A stretch of 64,000 nt of DNA from Nephrocerus scutellatus. Its lineage: Eukaryota > Arthropoda > Insecta > Diptera > Pipunculidae. The translations under genes and the position numbers were made by a program. The notes beneath the pieces are model-generated. The model searched no databases. It was not told the DNA's origin and was given only the letters and a program-made list of their open reading frames with translations. This document shows positions 1 through 11,859 of the stretch, piece by piece. The stretch covers positions 23,722,669-23,786,668 of the forward strand of contig OX352762.1 of the NCBI GenBank assembly GCA_947095585.1, read 5' to 3'. Within the stretch, counting starts at the first letter, position 1. The number at the start of each line of letters is the position of its first letter.

Positions 1-1745
1 GGTTGGGTAAAGCAACAACTTTTTTTGGATGGTTCCACAAACACTTTTTATCGGAAGTCAAAGAACATATTAAGAAAACCAGTATTAAACAAAATAAAAA
101 ATAATAATAAGGCCCCGGGATCGGATGGTATCCCAGCGGAGTCAATTAAAACAAGCAATACACCAAGCAGTTCATGAACTAATAGTGCAAGTATGGGAGG
201 AAGAAGCTAAGCCAGAAGACTGGCGAAGAGGCATCTTGTGCCCCATACATAAGAAAGGAGATATCCCAACCTGCAGCATTTATCGTGGTATAACGTTGTA
301 GAGTACCGCGTATAAGACAGGATAGCCCCATACGCTAAAGGGATCATTGGTCCATACCACTGTGGCTTCATCCCAGGCAAATCAACAACTGATCAGATTT
401 ACACCCTCAGGCAGGTGATGGAAAAATGTCTATGTCTATGAGTTTCAAAACTCACTTTTAAGCCGCCTTTGAGAACATAGCTAGAGTAGAACTTTATAAA
501 GCCATGAGAGAATTCGGCATCCCAAATAAACTGACACGACTATGTAGTTTGACCATGTTCAATGTTATAATAATAATATTTGGCGCGACAGACCATTGCA
601 GTCCAAGGCCTAACTTCTCGCGACCATTTGTGCTGCACATGTTAATTTTTTGGACACAAGTGGAAGGGGCCTACAATTTAAGGCCGGACCCGAACGGCGA
701 ATTGAGAAACTTTCCGTGACAAGGTATTGGTATTACTCTCGGAACGTTTGTCACCCATTCGCGAGAGGTGGGACACTGTGAAAAATACTTTTTGGTGTTG
801 CTGGGATTCGAACCTGAACCTCCTGCGCAGCAGCCATGTGCATTACCACTGAGCCACGGCGCCCACTTCAATGTTATAAGCCAAGTAAAAATACCCGGAT
901 CACTATCAAGTCAACTCAACATCTATAACGGGCTCCGACAAGGGTATGGACTGGCCTGCGTTCTCTTCAACCTGGAGTTGGAGAAAGTGATCCGACACTC
1001 TGAGGTACCGGCGACAGGAACAATCCTCTATAAGTCCAATCAGATACTGGCTTACGCAGATGATATTGACATCGTTGGTAGAAACCCAAGTGCTGTATAG
1101 GAAGCTTTCATCCAGATTGAACAGGCGGCACGAAATCTGGGGCTGCACATAAATGAGAGCACAACAAAGTACATGGTTGCCACATCTGCGAGTAGAAGAT
1201 CTAACATTGGTCACTCAATTCAAATAGTGGAGCGCGAGTTAGAAGTAGTGCAATCCTTTAACTATCACGGAACCAGAAATGCGCACACGGTTGCTTAAAG
1301 CCAACAAAGCCTACTATATTCTATCAAGACTCTTCAAATCCAGGAATTTAACCATAACATTCAAGCTGCTGGTTAGACAATGGTCATACCAGTACTTACA
1401 TATGGATCCGAAACTTGGGTACTTAGCAAAAATCATTCTGACCTCTTAGCCGCTTTCGAGAGAAAATTCTTACGGAGAATTGTTGGCCCCGTTTGTGAGG
1501 AAGGACGATTCCGGAGACTTTATAATGATGAGGTCTACGAGCGGTACTGCGATGTCGACATCGTGAAAAAATTAAGATCTTTGGCTCCGGTGGGCAGGAC
1601 ACCTAGCTTGCATGAGCGGAGAGGATCCTGCTCGGAAAGTCCTTTGCGGTAGGATTTATGGAACACGACAGCGAGGCCGGCCAAACCTACGCTGGAAGGA
1701 TGGCGTAGACCACGACGTCCAGAGTTTGGGGATGCCAAACAGATA
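1..1745 (+). mobile_element. RTE-type non-LTR retrotransposon remnant (family A, copy A1)
   Basis: Broken reverse-transcriptase coding sequence on the + strand. Recognisable pieces in order are the RT entry motif region near 97-300, the GFIPGKSTTDQ block near 361-410, the LAYADDIDIVGRNPS catalytic box near 1047-1096, the LTYGSETWVLSK block near 1393-1433, and the C-terminal GRPNLRWKDG block near 1672-1710. These are hallmarks of RTE-clade proteins, which nick target DNA and reverse transcribe their own RNA. Several in-frame stops (for example after the RT box at about 1098) and frameshifts make it non-functional. A SINE interrupts it at 571-866. The element runs off the left edge of the window and its 3' end is lost near 1745. 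Clade assignment is by motif memory only. Confidence 0.85.
571..866 (-). mobile_element. tRNA-derived SINE, full-length copy inserted in RTE A1
   Basis: A 296-bp element read on the - strand. Near its 5' end are Pol III promoter boxes: A box TGGCTCAGTGG (complement of 846-856) and B box GGTTCGAATCC (complement of 804-814), spaced as in a tRNA. A non-tRNA body follows, ending GTCTGTCGCGCC and then an ATT-rich tail. It is flanked by a perfect 13-bp direct repeat TTCAATGTTATAA (558-570 and 867-879). The RTE sequence is continuous across the insertion once one repeat copy is removed, which fixes both ends. Related copies or remnants lie at 2395-2450, 25350-25545, 27215-27490, 40152-40429 and 52911-52960. 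It encodes no protein and must borrow a LINE reverse transcriptase. Confidence 0.9.
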
Positions 1746-2382
1746 TTCTTCATATTTTATACATACATATGTGTATCTCCGATTTTTCTTACAAGAAAAA
1801 TTTGAATTTTTATGGCCTGCTTTTTCTTTTATCAAATTTTCTTTAACTTGCTGCGTTTATCCTGGGCAGTTGAAGTCTTCTTGAAAGTCTAATAGAGCGC
1901 TGCTCGCCTTTATAGCGTCGTCGAGTGATACATTTGCAGCCCACACAAATGTGAAATGACTTGCCGAAATCTGTGTTTGCGCCTAAGCATTATCCATTCC
2001 GCAGGTATTCAAGACTCTGTGCATGGATATGTCATCTGGGTTTTTTTTTTTTTTGCTAAATTCCTTCACCCTCCTTCAAGTCATAAAGTTATTTTTAACC
2101 GCAGTTAAAATTAGGGCGTCTAGCACTCAAACATTTTCCCTCGGCTGAAGAGTCGGTAATTTCAGCGAGTGTATCTTCTTGGCGAGCAGCAGCTATAGAA
2201 GTTGTGAATATAATAATCTATCTAAGATCAACGGCTGAAGGAGATGTTTTTCGAAAACTTCTTGTTTGGAAGTGAACACATTTTTTAGCTGTAGTTGTTG
2301 TTACGAAACTCTCTTGTGTTTAGTAAAGAGTAGATAATATCCGATCTTGCGCGTGATAATTAAGTTTGGACGGACTTACTCC
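1746..2382. other. Unannotated AT-rich spacer
   Basis: No coding potential or recognisable repeat was seen apart from a poly-T run near 2041-2054. It could be ancestral host sequence between insertions. Confidence 0.5.
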
Positions 2383-2394
2383 TCGATTGACATT

Positions 2395-2450
2395 AATAAT
2401 AATAATATTCGGCGCGACAGACCATTGCGGTCCAAGGCCTAGCTTCTCCG
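2395..2450 (-). mobile_element. 5'-truncated SINE remnant with target-site duplication
   Basis: Only the last 56 bp of the SINE are present (the GGCGCGACAGACC part and the ATT tail, reading on the - strand). It is flanked by a perfect 12-bp direct repeat TCGATTGACATT at 2383-2394 and 2451-2462. A truncated 5' end with intact tail and target duplication is the usual product of target-primed reverse transcription, so this is an insertion and not a later deletion product. Confidence 0.88.
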
Positions 2451-2462
2451 TCGATTGACATT

Positions 2463-3999
2463 GCATCAAACAAATTTTGGAAACAAGTTTTAATTTTATT
2501 TTTACTACATGTGAAGAAATAAAGATGATTAAAATGAAAGAATTGTATAGGAAAAAGATTTTATTTAGATGTTTTAAAACGCAGACTAAAATTTAGTGGG
2601 ATTATTGCAAGCCGAATCTAAAAATCAGGGCAAAGGAGTTTTTTAGCGTGATTGTGTTTGTTACTTTGTCTACATGTATACCTCGACTTCTATCTAATTT
2701 AAAACAATTGTTTAGCGCTCTACACTACAGAGCGGAAGAAGCATTAATGAAAAGGACTTAGATACTTACAAAATTTCAACTCTCTATGTCGTGTGGACCG
2801 TTTCTGAGCTTTTCTTAACAAAAATTCTTTATGTAATTCCAAATTCGAACATCTCGAATACGCAAGCTGGTTATTACAAGTTAAAAAAAAGTCACGCGAG
2901 AAAGTCGTGTGTTAAATCTTCTTATTATCCCGTGTAATAATAAAAAGCGATACACTGCCGATGCGAAATTATTTTCCCAATTACATAAATATATTTTAAA
3001 TATAAGAGTATATGGCCACTAAGCTAAGTGCAAAGCAAATACTCTATACCATTATCTATACGTGTTGGTCTCTGAGGAAGCAAATACAATGTGTGATTAT
3101 AAATTGCACTTTAGATAAAAGCGATTCCAGAGCTAACTCTTTTGTTGCAACGACCACAGATAGCCCCATTGGTGCACGTACTCGCAGTCCTCTCGACTAC
3201 ACTTCTGATGATATACACTTCGAACAATCCACCAAGGACACCCGCCGCCACTGGTCCTGCCTACCGATGGGGAAATTCATATACTCGTACTTCAATATAA
3301 ATTGCAATTTTGCAAAAAAAAAAATACTCAACTATGTACAGTAAACATTTTAAACGCAAAACAACTTTGACCGCCGACTGTGATTGTCAGAGGTTGTCGT
3401 CGGCTACCACAGCCACAGAATCTCCATAACAATTGCATGAAGTTGCATTTTGCATACCAAATCGCATCGAATCAAACAATATCCACTGATTCCTTTATTA
3501 TGTTTCGCAATTTCCTGATTTATCCGATGATATTTCCGTTTTCATTTATACTCGCGTATGCCAAAAGGCAATCGAGTTATACATCAGCATGAGTGTGATA
3601 TGGGTTTAATAAAGTTGTAGCCATTGCCATACAATACAGCAAACCGCAAGACCGAACTTGCCACTGCTGATGCTCCCGAATAGACAAAAACCCGCACAGA
3701 CACACAACCGGAACACGCATAACATGTTGATTTCAAATGATATTTCCGTTTGCAAACTTAAAATATGAATTTCACGAGCGGAAAAATATTTATACATAAA
3801 TGTATCTGAATTTAAATATAATATACCCAGCGCACGCTTAATAATGCGGTACTTATGGTATTGATGCACATTATTTCATCGGAAGACACATTTCATGCAG
3901 CTTTTTTAGTCGCGAACGAATTTCTTCCTATTATTGAGATCACTTTGGGTTAAAACAAATTCGCTGTTCAGTTAGAATAAAATTAAAAAATAAAATGAA
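2463..3999. other. Spacer without recognised genes
   Basis: About 1.5 kb of AT-rich sequence. Short open frames occur (3012-3344, 3380-3592, and 3606-3869 on the other strand) but none shows a motif or a convincing composition, so no gene is called. It ends at the target duplication of the foldback element. Confidence 0.45.
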
Positions 4000-4260
4000 A
4001 GGAAATAACGGATGTGAAGTTTTTAACAAATAACAAAATATTTGTATGTATGGGTAATGCTATTTAACAGAATGCAAACATTTTGTATTTGTTAAATATA
4101 TGTTCACTGTAATAAAATTTAACCAGCTCACAGCTTTGTTCCATAGATGCCACTAATAGCCAAGTCTTCCTTAAGGAATGCTCTATGAAAAAAAAATATG
4201 TTGTATAACCGTACGGGCAGAATTAAGCTTTTGTTATGAATGTGAACATTTGCAATTTTA

Positions 4261-6050
4261 ATGAAATTTTTTTTATTTTGGAGGTTCACTGTAAAAAAGA
4301 TTGGCCAGTTCCCAGAGATGTCTCACTCAATTGACCCACACCTGTGTCTTCCTAAAGGAATAATCTATCGAATAGAGTTTGTTAGATTACAATGCAGAGG
4401 GGAAGAGGCACTTGTGCATCGGTTTGAACTTTTGTTATTTTCATGAAATTCTTCAATTTGGAGGTTCTCTGTCAAGCAGATTGGCCAGTTCCCAGAGATG
4501 TCTCACTATACTGACCCACACCTGTGTCTTCCTAAAGGAATAATCTATCGAATAGAGTTTCTTAGATTACAATGCAGAGGGGATGAGGCATTTGTGCATC
4601 GGTTTGAACTTTTGTTATTTTCATGAAATTCTTCAATTTGGAGGTTCTCTGTCAAGCGGATTGGCCAGTTCCCAGAGATGTCTCACCATATTGACCCACA
4701 CCTGTGTCTTCCTAAAAGAATAATCTATCGAATACAGTTTGTTAGATTACAATGCAGAGGGGAAGAGGCATTTGTGCATCGGTTTGAACTTTTGTTATTT
4801 TCATGAAATTCGTCAATTTGGTGGTTCTCTGTCAAGCGGATTGGCCAGTTCCCAGAGATGTATCACTATATTGACCCACACCTGTGTCTTTCAAAAGGAA
4901 TAATCTATCGAATACAGTTTGTTAGATTACAATGCAGAGGGGAAGAGGCATTTGTGCATCGGTTTGAACTTTTGTTATTTTCATGAAATTCGTCAATTTG
5001 GAGGTTCTCTGTCAAGCGGATTGGCCAGTTCCCAGAGATGTCTCACTATATTGACCCACATCTGTGTCTTCCTAAAGGAATAATCTATCGAATAGAGTTT
5101 GTTAGATTACAATGCAGAGGGGAAGAGGCATTTGTGCATCGGTTTGAACTTTTGTTATTTTCATGAAATTCGTCAATTTGGAGGTTCTCTGTCAAGCGGA
5201 TTGGCCAGTTCCCAGAGATGTCTCACTATATTGACCTACACCAGTGTCTTCCTAAAGGAATAATCTATCGAATACAGTTTGTTAGATTACAATGCAGAGG
5301 GGAAGAGGCATTTGTGCATCGGTTTGAACTTTTGTTATTTTCATGAAATTCGTCAATTTGGTGGTTCTCTGTCAAGCGGATTGGCCAGTTCCCAGAGATG
5401 TATCACTATATTGACCCACACCTGTGTCTTTCAAAAGGAATAATCTATCGAATACAGTTTGTTAGATTACAATGCAGAGGGGAAGAGGCATTTGTGCATC
5501 GGTTTGAACTTTTGTTATTTTCATGAAATTCTTCAATTTGGAGGTTCTCTGTCAAGCGGATTGGCCAGTTCCCAGAGATGTCTCACCATATTGACCCACA
5601 CCTGTGTCTTCCTAAAAGAATAATCTATCGAATAGAGTTTGTTAGATTACAATGCAGAGGGGAAGAGGCATTTGTGCATCGGTTTGAACTTTTGTTATTT
5701 TCATGAAATTCGTCAATTTGGAGGTTCTCTGTCAAGCGGATTGGCCAGTTCCCAGAGATGTCTCACTATATTGACCCACACCTGTGTCTTCCTAAAGGAA
5801 TAATCTATCGAATACAGTTTGTTAGATTACAATGCAGAGGGGAAGAGGCATTTGTGCATCGGTTTGAACTTTTGTTATTTTCATGAAATTCTTCAATTTG
5901 GAGGTTCTCTGTCAAGCGGATTGGCCAGTTCCCAGAGATGTCTCACCATATTGACCCACACCTGTGTCTTCCTAAAAGAATAATCTATCGAATAGAGTTT
6001 GTTAGATTAGAATGCAGAGGGGATGAGGCATTTGTGCATCGGTTTGAACT
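4261..6050 (+). repeat. Left arm: direct array of 180-bp repeats
   Basis: The period is exactly 180 bp, seen as the phrase CCAGTTCCCAGAGATG recurring at 180-bp steps from about 4305 to 5925. Variant units recur (for example those starting near 4801 and 5341 share TATCACTATATTG and TTTCAAAAGGAA), which suggests unequal exchange or conversion. A more diverged unit lies outside at about 4095-4260. The open frames within units are by-products of the repeat. Confidence 0.93.
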
Positions 6051-6056
6051 TCTCTG

Positions 6057-8100
6057 ACATCTCTGGGAACTGGCCAATCCGCTTGACAGAGAACCACCAA
6101 ATTGACGAATTTCATGAAAATAACAAAAGTTCAAACCGATGCACAAATGCCTCTTCCCCTCTGCATTGTAATCTAACAAACTGTATTCGATAGATTATTC
6201 CTTTAGGAAGACACTGGTGTAGGTCAATATAGTGAGACATCTCTGGGAACTGGCCAATCCGCTTGACAGAGAACCACCAAATTGACGAATTTCATGAAAA
6301 TAACAAAAGTTCAAACCGATGCACAAATGCCTCATCCCCTCTGCATTCTAATCTAACAAACTCTTTTCGATAGATTATTCCTTTAGGAAGACACAGGTGT
6401 AGGTCAATATAGTGAGACATCTCTGGGAACTGGCCAATCCGCTTGACAGAGAACCACCAAATTGACGAATTTCATGAAAATAACAAAAGTTCAAACCGAT
6501 GCACAAATGCCTCTTCCCCTCTGCATTGTAATCTAACAAACTGTATTCGATAGATTATTCCTTTAGGAAGACACTGGTGTAGGTCAATATAGTGAGACAT
6601 CTCTGGGAACTGGCCAATCCGCTTAACAGAGAACCACCAAATTGACGAATTTCATGAAAATAACAAAAGTTCAAACCGATGCACAAATGCCTCTTCCCCT
6701 CTGCATTGTAATCTAACAAACTCTATTCGATAGATTATTCTTTTAGGAAGACACAGGTGTGGGTCTATATGGTGAGACATCTCTGGGAACTGGCCAATCC
6801 GCTTGACAGAGAACCTCCAAATTGAAGAATTTCATGAAAATAACAAAAGTTCAAACCGATGCACAAATGCCTCTTCCCCTCTGCATTGTAATCTAACAAA
6901 CTCTATTCGATAGATTATTCTTTTAGGAAGACACAGGTGTGGGTCAATATGGTGAGACATCTCTGGGAACTGGCCAATCCGCTTGACAGAGAACCTCCAA
7001 ATTGAAGAATTTCATGAAAATAACAAAAGTTCAAACCGATGCACAAATGCCTCTTCCCCTCTGCATTGTAATCTAACAAACTCTATTCGATAGATTATTC
7101 TTTTAGGAAGACACAGGTGTGGGTCAATATGGTGAGACATCTCTGGGAACTGGCCAATCCGCTTGACAGAGAACCGCCAAATTGACGAATTTCATGAAAA
7201 TAACAAAAGTTCAAACCGATGCACAAATGCCTCTTCCCCTCTGCAATTTAATCTAACAAACTCTATTCGATAGATTATTCCTTTAGGAAGACACAGGTGT
7301 GGGTCAATATAGTGAGACATCCCTGGGAACTGGCCAATCCGCGTGACAGAGAACCTCCAAATTGACGAATTTCATGAAAATAACAAAAGTTCAAACCGAT
7401 GAACAAATGCCTCTTCCCCTCTGCATTGTAATCTAACATAATCTATTCGATAGATTATTCCTTTAGGAAGACACAGGTGTGGGTCAATATAGTGAGACAT
7501 CTCTGGGAACTGGCCAATCCGCTTGACAGAGAACCGCTAAATTGACGAATTTCATGAAAATAACAAAAGTTCAAACCGATGCACAAATGCCTCATCCCCT
7601 CTGCATTGTAATCTAACAAACTCTATTCGATAGATTATTCCTTTAGGAAGACACAGGTGTTGGTCAATATAGTGAGACATCTCTGGGAACTGGCCAATCC
7701 GCTTGACAGAGAACCGCCAAATTGACGAATTTCATGAAAATAACAAAAGTTCAAACCGATGCACAAATGCCTCTTCCCCTCTGCATTGTAATCTAACAAA
7801 CTCTATTCGATAGATTATTCTTTTAGGAAGACACTGGTGTGGGTCAATATGGTGAGACATCTCTGGGAACTGGCCAATCCGCTTTACAGAGAACGTCCAA
7901 ATTTACAAATTTCATGAAAATAACAAAAGTTCAAACCGATGCACAAATGCCTCTTCCCCTCTGCATTTTAATCTAATAAACTCTATTCGATAGATTATTC
8001 CTTTAGGAAGACACAGGTGTGGGTCAATTTAGTGAGAAATATATGTGAGCTTGTTAATCTGTTTTACAGCGAACCTCTAAATTCAAAATAACAAATGTTA
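6057..8100 (-). repeat. Right arm: inverted array of the same 180-bp repeat
   Basis: The complement of the left-arm unit recurs every 180 bp, with GACATCTCTGGGAACTGG at about 6057 and 180-bp steps after it to about 7857. A diverged terminal unit runs to about 8100. Folding the arms would leave roughly 110 bases (from the last half unit of the left arm) as a loop at about 5943-6053. Alternating unit types near 6061-6600 suggest a 360-bp dimer. Confidence 0.92.
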
Positions 8101-8186
8101 TTTTTACCAATACATATGCAGGCTGTATACATATGAGATTCTGTTAATTTTGTTATTTGTTAAAAACTTCACATGCGTAGGAAATA

Positions 8187-8791
8187 ATATTTTCGGCGCA
8201 GTTATTAGTTATGTACCATCAAGAGATGCAAGGTGGTCTTGGATTTATATTCAAGTTTGGAGCAAATATACACCTTCTAATAAAAGCGCCTCGTTCTATA
8301 TTTTTGAGAAAACATCTTATGTTTGAAATATGAAAATCTAAAGTACGATCAATGCCATTTATTATGGAACACAAATTTGTCCTTCGCAAACGATTCATGA
8401 CTTTTTCGTATAAATCGAGCAACGTGCGGAATATTTTGTGTTTGACTTAAGTCCTGAGGTCGTCTAAAGTCTCTGGTTTATTGGGCATAAAGTGTGGACT
8501 TGACATAGCCCCAAGCAAACCACCCGGCTTCTTCATTAATGCTTTTTATTTTTAGATGCTTTATGCAAATACTGTAACTGTGTAGAATTATATATCCCTC
8601 AAACCAACGTTCCATCATTATATTTCGCCCAGATCCTGAAAGATCTGAGTGGGTAATGTAAAGCGGCATCTACACTATGTAACAAGATATCAAACATCGC
8701 GTTTTAAAAATTGTTACAAAACCAAAAGAAAAACCTGTTAAACACACTTACTACTTTAAAAAGTTTTTTTATGTTGTATAAAATGTTACAC
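8187..8791. other. Spacer without recognised genes
   Basis: About 600 bp with no motif-bearing frame and no repeat recognised elsewhere in the window. Confidence 0.45.
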
Positions 8792-8976
8792 CGGCGGTCA
8801 GCAATCAGCAGAGTAGGGCCAATAACACAGAATGCTTCAGAATTGCATGTGGCCGCAACTATCTCTGGTGGAAGTGCGATCAAACCTTTACGTGGTGGCC
8901 GCTGGTAATTTTCATCTAGTACTTCAAAGTAAGGTTGGCGCGAGGCCAATAACCTTGCCTGTAAAAAAACCATATT
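8792..8976 (+). mobile_element. RTE family A, copy A2, 5' part
   Basis: The stretch starting GGCGGTCAGCAATCAGC matches the 5' end of copies A3 (complement, ending near 22063) and A5 (41742), so it is the true 5' end of this RTE family. It breaks at the target duplication CATATT of the nested element and resumes at 12104. Confidence 0.85.
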
Positions 8977-9124
8977 CTTTCTTTCTTTCCTTTACTCCGC
9001 GGATGAGCATAGGGCTTCTACAAACGCCCACCAACGAACTCGATTTAACGCCTGAGGTTTCAAGAGACGCCACTCGGTCCCCTGGGATCTTGCTTCCTCT
9101 TATATTGTCCTTTTCCATGTCTTG

Positions 9125-10533
9125 CTAGGACGGCCAACTCGACGGCTTCCTTGTGGATTCCAGTCGAGCGCTAGTTTCGTAATGTCGTCCACTGGCTTTC
9201 TCAAAGTGTGGCCAATCCAGCTCCATTTTCGTCATCTGATGGTGAGCGCGATTGCTTCCTGCAGTGTTACTCTCCGTAAGTCTTGATTGCTGATAATGTC
9301 CGGCCATTTTATTCTCAGTATCCTCCTTAAGCACTTGTTGACGAAAACTTGGAGGCGCGTCTGTCTCTGACTCTGTGACTTTCCACGTTTCGCAGCCATA
9401 CAAGAGTACTGAGAGAACGTTAGATCTGAAGATCTTTAGCTTTAGATTCCACGAGATTTGCGAGGAGTTCCAGATATTATTTACCATACTATAGGAGTGT
9501 CACGCCTTGTTTTCACGAGAGCACACATCCGAGTCAGCACCACCATTTTTAGACATCCAGCTGCCCAAATAACAAAACTTATCGACTTCCTCTATCTGAT
9601 GTCCGTCAATCGAGAGATCACATGTTCCACTAGCGTTAACGCGAAGTAGTTTTGTTTTTGAGACGTTAATTTTTAAACCCACTTTGTTAGCGTGGAGTTC
9701 TAGTGAGTTTAATTTTCGCTCCATGTCATCTAGTGATTGTGATAGGAGACAGATATCATCGGCATAGTCTAGGTCTTCCAGGCGGTGAAAAACATTCCAT
9801 GGCAAACCCGATGGAGTACGGGTTACTATTTTCATCACCCAGTCGATAACAATTGTAAAAAGCCGTGGTGAGAGGGTGCAGCCTTGCTTGACTCCCGAGT
9901 AGATGTTAAAAGGTGAGCCAAGATGACCGTTATGATGTTGATGATTTTTTCCGGAACACCATAATTAGATAAAATCTGCCACATCATGTTTCGGCCTACG
10001 CTACCAAAAGCGCGTTTAAAATCTACAAAAACCATATACAGAGGAGAGCGATACTCAATTGATTGCTTAATGATTATACGCAGGGTGTTAATTTGATCTG
10101 TACAAGAACGGTTTGGGCGAAATCCTGCTTGTTCATTTCTCAAGATTGGCTCTAACGCATTCTGTAAGCGCCTAGCTATTATAGAGGAGATCACTTTGTT
10201 TATAGTCTTTAGCAGGGTTATTCCTCTCCAGTTTTCGCAATTGCTCAAATAACCTTTCTTGGGAAGTTTGACTATTAAGCCTTCTTTTAACGACGATGGA
10301 ATGGATTCAGATTCCCAGATATCTTGATATATCGCATACAATGTTCGCGTAGTTAACTCGACGTCGGCTTGAAGGAGTTCTGCGTAGATGTTGTCATTGC
10401 CTGCTGCTTTACCTGATTGCAGTGAACGAATTGTAGCGACGCTGATGTTAAGTAGCCTATTAGGGTGCATATGTGGGTTGATGGACGTGCCTGGCGAAGT
10501 ACAATTCAAAACATTCCTAAAATGCTCTGTCAA
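9125..10533 (-). pseudogene. Family B reverse transcriptase domain, frameshifted
   Basis: Frame 10533-9835 shows GKAAGNDNIYAELLQ, NWRGITLL, EQAGFRPNRSCTDQINTL and VDFKRAFGSVGR, the classic fingers and palm blocks. Frame 9838-9500 carries DLDYADDICLLSQS, the catalytic YADD box, then GLKINVSKTKLL and YLGSWM. Frame 9487-9125 holds the VLLYGCETWK thumb and C-terminal region. The part with GVKQGC lies in a third frame at about 9840-9900. At least three frame breaks make it non-functional. Order and spacing match a full RT, so little besides point indels has been lost. Confidence 0.88.
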
Positions 10534-10927
10534 GCGGGTTAATTGTTAGATCAAAGAGCCATCTATTGCCTTAACAGGGTAGTTGATGTGGTGTTTCTTG
10601 TTGGCGAGCTTACGAGCGAGTTGGTAGACTGTGCTGTATTGTCTGCTATCAGCGGCTAGCTGTGCTTGTGTTGAGATGTCGCTTAGCCATGCTCTTTTGT
10701 CGTTCCTAGCTGAACGGCCAACTTGTCGGTCCAGATCCCTATACTTCCGCGCTAATGCGCTTCGCTCGGCACCCAAGGCCGCGTTAACTCTGCTTTGATG
10801 GATTGGCGTTCACGAATGGTGTTCCATGTGCTATCTGATATCCATTCTTTTCTAGTTTTGTCGGCATAGCCTAAAACGGATAAGGCTGCTTCCGTATACG
10901 CATTTACTGTTTTTCCCCATTTAGACT

Positions 10928-11859
10928 CTAGGATTTGGGGCTGTATCTCAGAGAGAGACTGCGGGATACATATTGCAGTTTCACATCTGGGTCTTTCAGT
11001 GCAGCTACAGTTGGCTTTCCCGTTATTTGACTTCGTGTGACTGAGTGGACCGCGAGCTTCAACCGCACACTGCCAACCACAAGGTGGTGGTCGCTGTAGA
11101 CGTCGGCTGCTCTTCGGGCTCTAACCTCCAGCAAAGATGATTGCCACTTGCGGCTTATAGCGGTGTGATCAATCTGGTTGTTGTACATGTGATCAGGAGA
11201 GGTCCAGGTGGCTTTGTGGATGTTTTTGTGGGGAAAAATTGTGCCTCCAATGATTAGGTTGCAATCAGAACATAGATCAGCAAACCTTTCACCGTTGTTA
11301 TTCATAGAACCAAGGCCGTGTTTTCCCATGACATGTTCCCAATCACTGTTGTTGCTGCGTACCTTTGCGTTAAGGTCACCCATCAAAACAACGATGTCAC
11401 TCTTCCGTAGTTGATCTAATGAATTATTTAGACACAAGTAAAACGTGTCTTTTTCTTCTTCCGTTGGTGAACAAACACGACCTGTCGAACAGCAGATTTA
11501 AATCTCGCAATAATAATTCTATCGGATATTGCTCGCCAGTCCTGTAACGATCTTCTCGCGGCTTTAGAGAGTAGAAATCCCACTCCATTGGCATGGTGTT
11601 CTCCTGCAGGCTTACCCGAAAAAATTAGAAACTCGCCGGTGGATGTTCGTTTGTCCCCTACTCCAGGCCATCTCACCTCACTAAGACCAAGAATCTCTAG
11701 ATCGTATTTACGAAATTCCTTTGTTAATTGAGCAAGCGTTGTTGTCTCGACGAGCGTGCGAATGTTCCAAATTCCAAAACGTGTCCTTTTCCGAGGGCCA
11801 AAGGTCAATGTTGATAAATTCGATACGTGTCCGTGGCTTGTATTAGTTTCAAGAGTCAA
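10928..11859 (-). pseudogene. Family B apurinic-type endonuclease domain, frameshifted
   Basis: Two overlapping frames (11859-11428 and 11437-10928) join across a small frameshift near 11430. Seen in order are the start region FGIWNIRTL, the glutamate motif GLSEVRWPG, the LMGDLNAKV motif with metal-binding Asp and Asn, the NQIDH block, and the terminal SDHHLVVG motif holding the catalytic Asp-His pair. In this family the domain nicks target DNA to prime reverse transcription. All key motifs are visible, but the frame break abolishes a continuous protein. A linker with frame 10776-10546 connects it to the RT. Confidence 0.85.

Larger units (their letters stand above)
4008..8178. mobile_element. 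Foldback-like DNA transposon with 180-bp tandem-repeat arms
   Basis: A 4171-bp element flanked by an exact 8-bp direct repeat AGGAAATA (4000-4007 and 8179-8186). Its outer ends are inverted repeats: ACGGATGTGAAG on the left against ACGCATGTGAAG on the right complement, continuing GTTTTTAACAAATAAC in both. Inside, the left arm holds about ten direct 180-bp repeats and the right arm about eleven copies of the same repeat in the opposite orientation. The switch is at about 6050-6056. No transposase is encoded. The architecture matches foldback elements of flies (FB and Galileo types), but the terminal sequence and unit are not ones I recognise. The 8-bp duplication fits hAT, P or some Mutator-like enzymes. 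Superfamily is therefore open. Confidence 0.85.

Noticed and set aside
804..856. tRNA gene on the - strand
   Set aside because: A and B boxes are present, but the same boxes recur with a long shared non-tRNA body and ATT tail at several loci with target duplications, so this is a SINE promoter and not a working tRNA gene.
4261..8100. CRISPR-like array or protein repeats in the 180-bp units
   Set aside because: Units are contiguous without variable spacers, reverse orientation midway, and the short frames (for example 4261-4446 and 6179-5985) are repeat by-products.
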